Shown here piece by piece: positions 48,301 through 56,779 of a DNA stretch of 64,000 nucleotides. Numbering within the stretch: position 1 is the first letter of the stretch; the number at the start of each line of letters is the position of its first letter. This DNA is from Tritrichomonas musculus (lineage: Eukaryota; Parabasalia; Tritrichomonadida; Tritrichomonadidae). Made by a program: the position numbers and the translations under genes. Where the stretch lies: NCBI GenBank assembly GCA_039105265.1, contig JAPFFF010000021.1, positions 2,294,001-2,358,000 on the forward strand, given 5' to 3'. The notes under the pieces are model-generated. The model worked only from the letters and a program-made list of their open reading frames with translations. It searched no databases and had not been told where the DNA came from.

Positions 48301-51168
48301 TGAATTGACCTTATATGTCCACCATTCTTTGGTTGGCTTGAATGTATTCTTTGAATTCAAAACACCATAATCATAGTCAATATCAAAGTTCTTATAAGCC
48401 ATTGCATACTTGATTTCAGATGCATTACGTGATAAAGAAAGATTAGAGAGCATGTCGACACCATATTTAGCATTCATTTCAATGAGATTATCAATGGGTT
48501 TGATCATCATTTCAACATCATTATCATTATATGCTAACAGATATTCCCATCTGTCAATGAATCTTTTGAAATCTTCAAGATATTCTTCATATTCTTTATT
48601 TGATAATGCATTCTTTTGATTGAGATAGCTATGGAAATCTTTATGTTTGAATGGCTCTGACATACTTAGGACATCATCAAAGTTCTCACTATTTACAGCT
48701 TCATATGGGAATGTACCTTTAACAGAATTCTCTGCACCACCAAAGTCAACACCAAATTGTTTAAGAGTACCTCCACTGATGAATGCTTGAGCATCAATGA
48801 AACGTAATCCAATTACACCTTTATCAGTAGATGTTTTGAGAATGAACTGCTTCAAAGATGATGTAGTACCAATTAAAGAACTGTTATCAACCTTCCATTG
48901 CATATCATGATGAGTATAATTGAAATATTCTTTAAAGAGATTGCTATCAAATTTTGCAGAATTAAATCCCAAAACTGGTATATCAAGGAGCCCTTTATCA
49001 AGCTTTTTAGTGACTTCGACATCAGAGATTTTGAGCATATCTTTCATTAATTGGACTTTGTCATCAACTATTTCATAAGCTCTCTCGAACATAAATGTAA
49101 GCCATTCAGGAATGAAATCTTTGGATCTAGCATCGAAATGTCTCGTTAACAAACATTTTGAAGACTTGATGCAACAGCTCACTGACAATGGAATTAGACG
49201 ACTATTGATTACAGTTGATTTACCAGATTTTTCATCGACAGATTGCTCCATGGTTTCAAAATCATATGTCATGTAATATCTCTGAGGTTGCCATTTAAGA
49301 TCATGTGCTACACAATATTCGTAAACTGGATGATTCAAAATATGTGGACAATATGGCATACTAACTCTTTCAGGAATGTAATTCTTATGAAACTTTCCAT
49401 CACAATGTGCTTTATGAATATCCATACGTCTCTTACCATGACCATTATCATTACGGACAACATATGATTTACATTGAGGACAGACAAGAAGCTTTGTCAA
49501 CCTTTCAGCATCAGAGATATACATAATATGGATGACATTCTCTTGACTGAAAAGTAAAGCACTGAATGTATTCTCAAATTTATCATCATGCCATTGCTCT
49601 TGGATATCAAAATAACTGGAATCTTTACCATTCTCGTCTTCACTTTGCAAATAGCAATAGATGTTAACATTGATTTCATGCTTTTTAGCAGATTCTTTCA
49701 TTTCATCTAACGTCATACCTTCGAATGATTTCAACAATTCTTGAGCAGCTTTGGTAGGTCTAGTAGTATATTCAATTCCATGATCTTTACAGAAGAGTTT
49801 ACGAGCGGCACTGGTACGATCTTTAAGATAGTACTTCTTAGTCTTTGATAACTTTGGATCCAAACATATTGCTAAGAATCTATACCAACATAATCCATCA
49901 TCTTCATTGTCTGTGATTATAAATTGAGATTTCAAGAAAGCAGGTGGAAGATTCTTAATCTTACCAGAAACCTTAGGTAGTCTATGAGATATGAATGCTA
50001 TATTTGAAACATAAATGAGTTTGACATTGGATGCTGTAGTTGAATGATTATGAATATTGGTTTTAATGTAATACTTAATTTTTTCTAAATCTGTTGAAAA
50101 TTGAACTATAATTGGAATGGTATCAGCAAATTTGATTTTAGTAGGAATGATTTCACGTGCTTCGTAATTGTATACTTCTTCAAAATCTTGAAGATAATTC
50201 TTCTCAGGAACCTCAAAGACACCTCCCATTTCAAATGTTAACCTGAATGGTTTACGTTCACGTTTATATACAACATTATCAAGAAATTCGAAAATGTCAT
50301 CAAGCTTATGAATCTTGTTTAGGTAATACACCATCATTGGATCTTTCTTTTGATTCTTCTCAACAACTTCATAGTCTTTTGGATACTTACGTCTAGCATT
50401 TTCTAAACATTCTAATGCTTTCTCTTCATCATATGGCTCGTTAACTTTAAGATTCTCTTCATCAATGCTCTTGAATTCATGACCATAATTCTCAAAATAT
50501 TCTAACAATTCTTGGTTTTGGTTCTCAAACATTTTCTGTGCATATGGTTTAAGTTCAAGCATTTCTTTAGGTGCTAACGGTCTAAGTAGAACTGTTTGCT
50601 TACATAAATCATCAAGCATTCTCTTATAATTAGTTTTGGATACATGGATTTGAGTATTTTCTTTTTCAATTTTCTCGTTAAAACGTTTAAGTATAGGTTT
50701 GGCCGAAGACGATGACTTTTTCTGAAAGATTGTTTTATTTTGTGATGGCTCTTCTTGAGGTGGCGGTAATGCATCATCATGCTCTGGCTTCACCCATTTT
50801 GCATGTCTTTTTGGTTTGGGCTTATAATATTTTATGAACTTAAAGGCAGCATTATTGTCACTTTGCACCTTCCCATATTTAATGAAATAACGCCAAGCAG
50901 ATTTAGCATTAGGCGATCCTTTATAGGCCAAAATTTCACCACTAAAACGTTCTCTAAATAATTTGCCCTTCATATTATTCGCAAATATTTCTAATTCATC
51001 CCTAAACCCCTTTGCTGGTATCCAATTATAGGGCACTAAACATGTCACATAATTATTTGTGATATCTATATATTTAAAATTGTGTTCTCTTTTCAAATCT
51101 ACAACTTTTTGATTTGTTATAGGTGGATTAAAACGAATTTGACCTTGAATAATTATTATATCTGACAT
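45328..51168 (-). CDS. P2 multidomain DNA polymerase B with OTU-like, HNH-like and PrimPol-like regions
   Basis: A 1946-residue protein with several regions in order. An OTU-like region (DDGLCWYRFLAIC near residue 425) is followed by a zinc-finger-like CPQC---HKAHC (about 561-588). The exonuclease motifs are YDFETME (about 633) and GFNSAKFDSNLF (about 730). An HNH-like insert follows (CHLCGEH, LDRINNEIGH, ACEVCN, about 1005-1040). Polymerase motif A is DFNSLYPSA (about 1130), motif B is KISMNGSYGY (about 1333) and motif C is CDTDSVYF (about 1428). The C-terminal archaeo-eukaryotic primase-like domain shows FAVIDIDI (about 1709), GSGSLHIY (about 1747) and DIDYFA (about 1774), the order expected of a PrimPol active site. 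It probably replicates the element; the primase part suggests RNA/DNA priming beside or instead of protein priming. Confidence 0.9.
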   Translation of the reverse strand: MSDIIIIQGQIRFNPPITNQKVVDLKREHNFKYIDITNNYVTCLVPYNWIPAKGFRDELEIFANNMKGKLFRERFSGEILAYKGSPNAKSAWRYFIKYGKVQSDNNAAFKFIKYYKPKPKRHAKWVKPEHDDALPPPQEEPSQNKTIFQKKSSSSAKPILKRFNEKIEKENTQIHVSKTNYKRMLDDLCKQTVLLRPLAPKEMLELKPYAQKMFENQNQELLEYFENYGHEFKSIDEENLKVNEPYDEEKALECLENARRKYPKDYEVVEKNQKKDPMMVYYLNKIHKLDDIFEFLDNVVYKRERKPFRLTFEMGGVFEVPEKNYLQDFEEVYNYEAREIIPTKIKFADTIPIIVQFSTDLEKIKYYIKTNIHNHSTTASNVKLIYVSNIAFISHRLPKVSGKIKNLPPAFLKSQFIITDNEDDGLCWYRFLAICLDPKLSKTKKYYLKDRTSAARKLFCKDHGIEYTTRPTKAAQELLKSFEGMTLDEMKESAKKHEINVNIYCYLQSEDENGKDSSYFDIQEQWHDDKFENTFSALLFSQENVIHIMYISDAERLTKLLVCPQCKSYVVRNDNGHGKRRMDIHKAHCDGKFHKNYIPERVSMPYCPHILNHPVYEYCVAHDLKWQPQRYYMTYDFETMEQSVDEKSGKSTVINSRLIPLSVSCCIKSSKCLLTRHFDARSKDFIPEWLTFMFERAYEIVDDKVQLMKDMLKISDVEVTKKLDKGLLDIPVLGFNSAKFDSNLFKEYFNYTHHDMQWKVDNSSLIGTTSSLKQFILKTSTDKGVIGLRFIDAQAFISGGTLKQFGVDFGGAENSVKGTFPYEAVNSENFDDVLSMSEPFKHKDFHSYLNQKNALSNKEYEEYLEDFKRFIDRWEYLLAYNDNDVEMMIKPIDNLIEMNAKYGVDMLSNLSLSRNASEIKYAMAYKNFDIDYDYGVLNSKNTFKPTKEWWTYKVNSYYSQDEKWNLKQEKSKQPKPLRDLSKCVSEADFDAFMKIYEDQELGKCHLCGEHFSWTNKPTLDRINNEIGHELSNCKLACEVCNSLRADDDDKVTRLRIQLKKFCKVNHLPMTITNEAEYYRLRAGITGGLSNVMHRVNLRGETCITRLYFDEEANKVVVRYTDNVVSHVVGVDFNSLYPSACSGNWHSFNKYHGGIMYMPGSMLNSYDCYDENGKQKPNVYHTCMSIINSKHRFDKNPKFIFHATVKLECPKDLINDFINFPPVFRNFEIKNDEDIIGSYMYKYGKDNNIHSVDKSDTKLTMTLDTRGEFKTFGCYYLWFLIDHGLKVVDIQNVTIYDCHRGFNAFVNEFMGERQKILSGEKPGNEKFYKISMNGSYGYDGLNTEHYDKVKIVDRDRAFIDIASETYVNGYPIGNDSYMIQRKPKNFRCKTCVQESFFTLDNAKYWYLVFIYDFLFKCLDVERMHFTSCDTDSVYFAIAGDMNRHGEQVFDAIVKDKEFYDKYVYQFMPNPAIGTVADEKKILGAAVEKYGDNQVALCPKCYTIWNNKENGSMETKSLKVKGVSLKKNSINPTDYYAIIVNNCVFPGKNINLQMNRNQMSKVTIQKNALTGFHNKMIVLEDQTCIPFIKGLTANDVIIKSCEEYAKECENEFKNIMNNKDLDAELLELGKNISENESEVSANGDSNDIPTYINDFDEGHWDLPLRTRFDENFKITFNKSKHGSYDGKHIGDLKCRNQTGMVLSVNETPGFAVIDIDINKKLPQKKRFEIKQSIISKLSEDDIIIETGSGSLHIYANHNIPGLYKNAYVKCFECDEFDIDYFASVDCNSYHGLMLPDSENENGRYEFYQGNWDSVIKRTATDVIKSLGVELDLSGKNSKEYDDDDEPLTYLPVDEEMKLVDGLFGMEVHNYASKIDDRLTLLPLFGAIKCLSPDNRDKAFYNVEFKCNLTCKASMNFETVKKDAKHSNINVLYKIIRMYNPEYYKKVLH

Positions 51169-51184
51169 TTTGAATAAAAATAAA

Positions 51185-51496
51185 TTACGGCATTTTACGA
51201 TTATAATTGTTTTCAGAATGTGTTACCCATCGTAAATTACATAGACGGTTATCTTTACGATTGCGGTTTTTATGATCGACTTCTTTTTTGTGAGCAGGAT
51301 CATCGTTAGGCAAAAATTGTTTGGCAATAATAACGTGTTTTAAATAGTTTACACCATTCAAATTAACCGTCAAATAACCTTCATTGTGTTTTGAATCTTT
51401 CAATGGTTTACGTGTCTTCTTATTTCTTATGGTGAAAGGGTATTTATTTAAAATCTCATAGTCATTTATAAAGCCTTTTAATGGAACAAAGCTCAT
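51185..51496 (-). CDS. P2 NUMOD4/HNH endonuclease
   Basis: A 103-residue protein: NUMOD4-like FVPLKGFINDYEILNKYPF, a strand region LTVNLNGVNYLKHVIIAKQF, then an HNH core with DHKNRNRKDNRLCNLRWVTHS, the usual NxxNLRWxT ending. It is a homing-type endonuclease of the kind found free-standing in phages and large DNA viruses. It sits between the polymerase and the Rep-like gene, 17 bp from each. Complete compared with small family members. Confidence 0.85.
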   Translation of the reverse strand: MSFVPLKGFINDYEILNKYPFTIRNKKTRKPLKDSKHNEGYLTVNLNGVNYLKHVIIAKQFLPNDDPAHKKEVDHKNRNRKDNRLCNLRWVTHSENNYNRKMP

Positions 51497-51513
51497 TTTT
51501 CAAATACAAAAAA

Positions 51514-51813
51514 TTAATCTAATGGCCGTTCACCAAATTCTTGGAAGTCATGTTTTCTCGTATTGTTATTCAGTATATATCGAATACACCAGCTGTTTCT
51601 ACGAGGCACTTCTAAATGAGCATTATGACCAAATAAGCTCTTAACACACTTCATATCTTCTGGATTTTTGAAATAAATGAATGCATGACCATGATATCTG
51701 CCATTCTCACAAGTATCCTCACATGTACATAGATAAGTGGAGTTATCTGGCAGCTCTTTAGGGTATTCATGTGTCCAGAATGTGATCATATAGTTCCTTC
51801 TTTTTCCCCACAT
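51514..51813 (-). CDS. P2 CRESS-type Rep HUH endonuclease domain
   Basis: A 99-residue protein from the ATG at 51813 (MWGKRRNYM). Motif I is MITFW. Motif II is YHGHAFIYF, with the two His of the HUH metal site. The next block is HLEVPRRNSW and motif III is CIRYIL, with the catalytic-type Tyr, followed by FQEFGERP, a classic ending of CRESS-DNA virus Rep endonuclease domains. There is no superfamily 3 helicase, so it is a free-standing nicking/joining domain. The start lies 75 bp inside the right terminal repeat of P2. An HUH nickase at the tip of a Polinton is unexpected. Confidence 0.75.
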   Translation of the reverse strand: MWGKRRNYMITFWTHEYPKELPDNSTYLCTCEDTCENGRYHGHAFIYFKNPEDMKCVKSLFGHNAHLEVPRRNSWCIRYILNNNTRKHDFQEFGERPLD

Positions 51814-51887
51814 TTGTTTTTTGATATGAAGAAAAAAATTTAAAAATAAAAATAAAAATAGAGAAAAAAAATTTATAAATGGCCTTG

Positions 51888-51952
51888 GTGAAATCATCGG
51901 CGCAGTTAGGTCTGGGCGACCGTTAAGGGCGCACAGCCTAACGTATACTACT
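51888..51952 (-). repeat. P2 right terminal inverted repeat (65 bp)
   Basis: Inverted copy of 3691-3755, ending GTATACTACT at 51952, with the same imperfect stem-loop. It is followed by the duplication AAAGT and the proximal part of the P1 fibre gene. Confidence 0.9.
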
Positions 51953-51957
51953 AAAGT
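51953..51957. repeat. Target site duplication of P2, right copy
   Basis: AAAGT, matching 3686-3690 on the other side of P2. Confidence 0.8.
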
Positions 51958-52908
51958 AAATTTATTAGCATCATTTTTGGCTATTGTTATTCTAGCTTCA
52001 TTATCGCTATTTTGTATTAACTTTAATGATTCCGGAATATGCACACAATAATTGTTTCCAATCCACGTATCTCCTTTCTTTGTAAGCTTAAATGTTGTGC
52101 CAAATACTTCATCATTGAATTCAAATGTTTGTCCATCAATAAGTGTGTTAAATTCTTCTGTTCCTTCATCATAGCCCCAATAAGCAATATAATAATTGTC
52201 ATCTTGTGATATGGACTTTATTTCATAGAAATCTGGTAAGGGAGACCTAAATAATTTAAAACAATTATCTGCATCTATAGTATTACATTTAAAGTTTATT
52301 ATTTTGTTGTCTTTTTTATTTATTGTCTGTTTAATTGGAGCAATAAATGTTATTCTTATGAATCCTTTTGTGAACAAGTCAAATGGATCGCTTAAAATAT
52401 CTTTACTCATATATAATCTCGCATAATCATCATTTTCAATATAAGATACAACATATTGTCCATCAGAATAATCAATGCGAGGATTAGTAAATTTATTATT
52501 TGCAAATGATATTATTCCTGAACCTAAAGATGTAGTAATTGTAAATGCATTTCCTGAATATGTTTTTGGTAAATCATAAGCGATTTCTAATATATTACAA
52601 TCATTCGTTTCTTTTTTAGATAATGTTTTAACATCTATTATGAATTCATCAAAGCCATCTACATATTCTAAATCACTCTGTGAATCAGGTTTATTTTCTA
52701 GTGTTGTTATTCTATTATCGTGGTCATCCAATATTTGTGATGTTTGTGATAATACATCAATGATATTATTATTTTTAACAATAAGATTATTGTCAATTAT
52801 AGCATCTTGTTTAACATGAATATTATCAAATTCTCCTGAACCACCAGAATTGTATCCACTAATGAAAGCTTTATCTAATGCATTTTGTTTTGTTATAATT
52901 GCAGTCAT
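51953..52908 (-). pseudogene. P1 fibre/spike gene, proximal part (split by P2)
   Basis: Proximal section of the P1 fibre gene. The start at 52908 (MTAIITKQNALD) matches the P2 fibre start MTAILTKQNALD. Next come FDNIHVKQDAIIDN, a short coiled coil (LDDHDNRITTLENK) and beta domains including DADNCFKLFRSPLPDFY. The distal section is at 616-3690. It lies 37 bp from the penton-like gene on the same strand. Confidence 0.85.
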
Positions 52909-52945
52909 TTTATATATCATTAAGCATAAAAAAATATATTTTTAC

Positions 52946-53293
52946 TCAGTACTCCAGTTTGAGAAATAATGTAAAGTTATCTGGTTTTATCTCATTACCA
53001 TTAACATCTGTGAACCATATTCTAAAATCTCTTTTTGTTCCAATATATTCATATTTTCTATTATCATCTGGTGGAACAACATTCGCATACCATACAAGAG
53101 AATCTTCATAATTATCTCGTTGAATAAAATTACTGTGGCATTCTGTTTCCCCATCCAAGTATCCATTACAGGTGGCTCGACAATATTGGAAAGATATATA
53201 GCGTTTATTAAGCGAATTCGCAAATTCGGATGGTAATAAATTGTTGTACTCCTTTGTTATATAATATGTTTTGGTCTTTTTATTTGAGTCCAT
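52946..53293 (-). CDS. P1 penton-like small capsid protein
   Basis: A 115-residue protein closely related to P2 10730-11068 (FQYCRATCNGYLDGETECHS is fully shared). The C-terminal strand pattern IWFTDVNGNEIKPDNF is typical of minor jelly-roll capsid proteins. The frame is open. An AATTTATTTTTTTAC tract precedes the ATG. It follows the capsid gene on the same strand, as in P2. Confidence 0.6.
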   Translation of the reverse strand: MDSNKKTKTYYITKEYNNLLPSEFANSLNKRYISFQYCRATCNGYLDGETECHSNFIQRDNYEDSLVWYANVVPPDDNRKYEYIGTKRDFRIWFTDVNGNEIKPDNFTLFLKLEY

Positions 53294-53320
53294 TTGTAAA
53301 AAAATAAATTGTTTAACATT

Positions 53321-55209
53321 TTACTCATAACCTTTTGGTACTGAATTAGGATAGTATTCAACACCATTTACACTCCATGTGAAATATGTGTCGGAACATA
53401 TCCATGCTTCTGGTGATGGTGGATGCATATTTGGGTACTCAGGATCGGGAATAAAATATGTGTCATCTTCTCCACGATACATTGGCTGACCTCTAAATGT
53501 AACAGTTATTGAAGTGCTACCTGTGTCTAATCCATCGAATACATATCCTGCATTACTTCTTTCGAGTTGAAAATTGATACCAAATGATGTTCCGTCAGAA
53601 CGACAATTTAAATAACGTTTACCCGTTGTTGGGTAGTTTAATGGCTGTGTAAAACTATCTTCAAATTCTTGGGTTGCTTCTAATGCTCCATCTAACTCGT
53701 TTGCAATCAATTGATGTTGATAGAACCTGGCTGCACAAGTATTAGCAAATTCGGTATCTGGATATGTTCTTTTATTAACAACTAATTGCACATTTTGATA
53801 CATAATATTATCAAAACATGTTATATCTGCAGGGCTCTTAGGGAACATCATTGTGATATTTGTTGCATTACGTAATGGAATACTTTTACTGATTTCTAAT
53901 CCATTTACCTTTGCTGTTCCTTCAAAGATTTCTCTTGTGAGTTCTTGTGATGGAATCAATAATGGTGTTTGCAATTCACGAACCAATCCATTGTAAACAT
54001 CTTGTTTTAATCCAAATCCTGCTAAATTTGAGCGACCTAATTGAATAGTACCACCGAGAACATCAGTGTAATCTTTTCTGTTTTCAGGTTGATTGAATCA
54101 GATTTTGTTGTTGCTAATAATGCTCCTTTCAATTCACTTTTGATAATTTTGACAGTATCTCCTGGATCCAATGGTTTGTCTGGATTAGCTGCTGCGATTA
54201 ATTCTGCAAATTCTCTTTTATTGACATCATCACGTGATACTTGATATTTAGTAAATTCTTCATCTGTGTATCCAAAATCAATTGTTGGATGCTCTAGTAC
54301 ATCATCGTCATATACATTTACGCCTTTATATCTTTGATACTCTATATGAAGCTTTTGTGAAGGAGTTGGATTTGATGAATAATGAGAGACAATCACTGAT
54401 GGTCTACCAATTTGTGTGAATTTACGTGATATAGGTATAACAGCAGGCATATCTTCATCTATTTCTTTATCTTCTAAAAATTGAAGTGTTTCTTTAACTA
54501 CATTTGGATTCACTTGTGCCCATACAAGTGCGCGTAAACTTGTTTTTACTTCTTCTTCTATTTCTCCACAGATTGCATTAGGATATAATTGCCATGCTTG
54601 AAGTGCTAATTGGTCTACAAATGGTATAGTCAATTCGATGGTAAATTTATGTGGTTGTCCATCTGCAATATCTTTTAAGTCTACATAACAACCACAAATT
54701 GATGGAGAGAATTGTGAAACATTTTCCCATGTAGAATGTGAATATTTTGATGTTGCTTTTGTATCTCTTGGCTTAATAGAATTATATGCAAATGATTCAC
54801 GTTGTAATTCATCTTGACGATATGCGCCTAAGAGTTTATCATTAATCCAAAATCTACAATCTTCATAGAATTCTACAGCATTTTTGAATCCAACAAATAT
54901 TTTCATAAGTCCATGTGTGTCAGCAGATACGTCAATTGGTTTTGATAATTTTATGATAAAATCTAAAAGAATAGTCGTAAATGTCTTCTCAATTTGGGTA
55001 ATTGTGTGCCCAGAATGTGTTAATTTTATTCGTGTTTTTGTACCTACAGGTAATGGTGCATCTTTATCTTTGAATTCCTCCATGACAAACGAAAATGTGT
55101 TATCTCCACCGTTTCTTTGTATAAGATTACGTAATTTTGATTGAAAGAATGATAAAACATCACCCTCATCATTTCCTAAATTCTTTGTTTGTGCGTTGTA
55201 ATAAGTCAT
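53321..55209 (-). pseudogene. P1 major capsid gene (lineage I)
   Basis: Lineage I major capsid gene, collinear with the P2 copy. The start MTYYNAQ is at 55209 after an ATTATTTTTATAT tract. Landmarks are GNDEGDVLSFFQSKLRNLI, KDAPLPVGTKTRIK, FVGFKNAVEFYED, ESFAYNSIKP, LLIPSQEL and the closing CSDTYFTW. A double jelly-roll fold is predicted. It is a fossil with about one break. Divergent from the pVI-like gene. Confidence 0.85.
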
Positions 55210-55263
55210 TTGTTTAAATATAAAAATAATGTTTATCATAATTTACATTTTACTGGAATTGAA

Positions 55264-55560
55264 ATGGCATTTGGAAGTTGGTTTAAAAATTTGATTAGCG
55301 GTGCAAAGAATGTTATTGGAAAAGCATTACCAGTACTTAAAAAAGGAGCAGAAATTGTATCAAAAGTAGCTCCTGTTATTGGAGGCGCGATTGGTGGGAC
55401 AGCAGGAAATGTTATCAATAAAATAGGCAACTACGCAGGGAAATTTGCGGGCAATAAGTCTTTAGGTGTTAATGGGGCGGGTATCAGACAAACTAACAAT
55501 ACACCTGTAAATGCCCAGTATTTTAATCCAGGAAGATTTGATATACCATTATTGAAGTAA
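55264..55560 (+). CDS. P1 pVI-like amphipathic protein
   Basis: A 98-residue protein from the ATG at 55264 (MAFGSWFKNLI), chosen by alignment with P2 31667; the open frame starts earlier. An amphipathic Lys/Ala/Gly/Val-rich segment (ISGAKNVIGKALPVLKKG, GGAIGGTAGNVINKIGN) suggests membrane interaction. It has the same place as in P2, divergent from the capsid gene. Confidence 0.65.
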   Translation: MAFGSWFKNLISGAKNVIGKALPVLKKGAEIVSKVAPVIGGAIGGTAGNVINKIGNYAGKFAGNKSLGVNGAGIRQTNNTPVNAQYFNPGRFDIPLLK

Positions 55561-55582
55561 TTTAAATTTATTTCAAATGTAA

Positions 55583-55960
55583 ATGAACGATGTGAAAATA
55601 ATTGAACCTATCTCAAAGTATACTAAAGAGTTTGATACAGTTGATGAATTTAATTTGTATTATAACAAGCATAAAAATGATATGGATTCACTTACAACGC
55701 ATAAATTAAACAAAATGTATTACATAAAAGGATATCACATAACGAAAATAAAAAATGTTTTAATGTTAAAGAAGATTAAAGAAGAGAATATTAATGATAA
55801 TCAAAAAAATATTGAGATATCTGAATTGAAACAAGAGATAAAACAGATAAAAGAAACAATAAATAATATTATTCATTTTTTGACCAGTCTTACTGGGCCC
55901 AGCTCTGCTGTAAATCCTCAAGAGCAAGACAACATAGTGTTGCCCCCTTCTGATACCTGA
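55583..55960 (+). CDS. P1 conserved coiled-coil protein (lineage I)
   Basis: A 125-residue protein homologous to P2 32070-32423. The N-terminal domain contains DEFNLYYNKHKNDMDSLTTH and the MYYIKGYHITKIKNV block, followed by a heptad helix (ISELKQEIKQIKETINNII) and a Pro/Ser-rich tail. Start context TAAATG after a TTTATTTC tract. Unknown function, probably structural. Confidence 0.65.
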   Translation: MNDVKIIEPISKYTKEFDTVDEFNLYYNKHKNDMDSLTTHKLNKMYYIKGYHITKIKNVLMLKKIKEENINDNQKNIEISELKQEIKQIKETINNIIHFLTSLTGPSSAVNPQEQDNIVLPPSDT

Positions 55961-56000
55961 ACGATTAAGCATGAATGTGAATCAGGATAAATTTTATAAT

Positions 56001-56723
56001 TTATAAATTATAAAATTCTTCAAAATCTAAATTACTAGCTGATTGTGAATATATATAATGCAACTGTTGACGATTAAAACATGGAAATACAAACAAAGTT
56101 GTTATCTCATTTTTGATATGTGGCTTAATTCCTTTCCATCCTTGGATTAACAAGAAGTATGAGATATTTGTGTGCCTACATCTACGAAGTTGTTGACTAA
56201 AATATGATTCTTCTGATGAAAATAGTTTGCTATTAGAGATATCATCAAAAAGTACTAATGTGTGAAGATACTCTTTATTATAGTCTTGTATATGTAAAAC
56301 ATTAAACATATCATTTTTTTGTCCATCATCTAATCTTTCTTCTAAGTGTTCTCTTTTAACAAGATAATAGAGATTTTTTGCAGCTATCAATTCTGTCATA
56401 AAATCAACTGCATTTTTCTCAGAGATTGTAATATATGGCATTTTAATTAGATGTTTCAATGTTTGCCAGCTCCTATCATTTTCATCTCCATTCTTCGTGA
56501 TATAGACTAATAAATGGTGTGTTTTTATTAATCCTATTTTGATTATCTCTTGTAGAGCAATAACTGTTTTACCAGAATTTTGTTTGCCTACGATAACATT
56601 TACTGAATTATATTTAACGTGAATATCTTCGTGAATAGGTTCTATTAATGCACCTGATAAATTGTCTTTATTTTGTTTTAGTGTATCTGATACTAAATAA
56701 TTGACATCTTTTAGGTTATTCAT
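56001..56723 (-). CDS. P1 packaging ATPase, A32/FtsK-HerA type (lineage I)
   Basis: A 240-residue ATPase with Walker A VGKQNSGKT (about residue 43), Walker B LHTLVLFDDISN (about 158) and CRHTNISYFLLIQ. Homologous to P2 32555-33376, but in the opposite orientation relative to the pVI-like and coiled-coil genes, so the module was inverted in one of the two. Packaging role by family. Shorter at the C-terminus than the P2 copy. Confidence 0.88.
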   Translation of the reverse strand: MNNLKDVNYLVSDTLKQNKDNLSGALIEPIHEDIHVKYNSVNVIVGKQNSGKTVIALQEIIKIGLIKTHHLLVYITKNGDENDRSWQTLKHLIKMPYITISEKNAVDFMTELIAAKNLYYLVKREHLEERLDDGQKNDMFNVLHIQDYNKEYLHTLVLFDDISNSKLFSSEESYFSQQLRRCRHTNISYFLLIQGWKGIKPHIKNEITTLFVFPCFNRQQLHYIYSQSASNLDFEEFYNL

Positions 56724-56779
56724 TTACATATTAATAGATTATATTATGTGTAAAAAAAGACTCACATTATGTTTAGTTT

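Larger units (their letters stand above)
3691..51952. mobile_element. Polinton P2, mosaic element containing P3
   Basis: A 48.3-kb unit bounded by 65-bp terminal inverted repeats that differ at one position by eye, flanked by the 5-bp repeat AAAGT, and inserted in the P1 fibre gene. Without P3 it is about 29.5 kb, long for a Polinton. From 3691 to about 10.4 kb it carries lineage II genes in reverse order relative to P3 (fibre-type genes, capsid, two small proteins, ATPase, partial integrase). From about 10.7 kb to the right end it carries a lineage I set (penton-like, capsid, pVI-like, ATPase, fibre, integrase, polymerase). One terminal repeat pair and one target duplication enclose both, so the mosaic probably formed before insertion. 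It is broken, with about four breaks including the P3 insertion. Relative age: younger than P1, older than P3. Confidence 0.85.

Noticed and set aside
51514-52920. One continuous frame running from the P1 fibre through the P2 tip into the Rep-like gene
   Set aside because: It crosses an element boundary by chance. The Rep-like protein has its own ATG at 51813, and the terminal repeat peptide recurs at the other P2 end.
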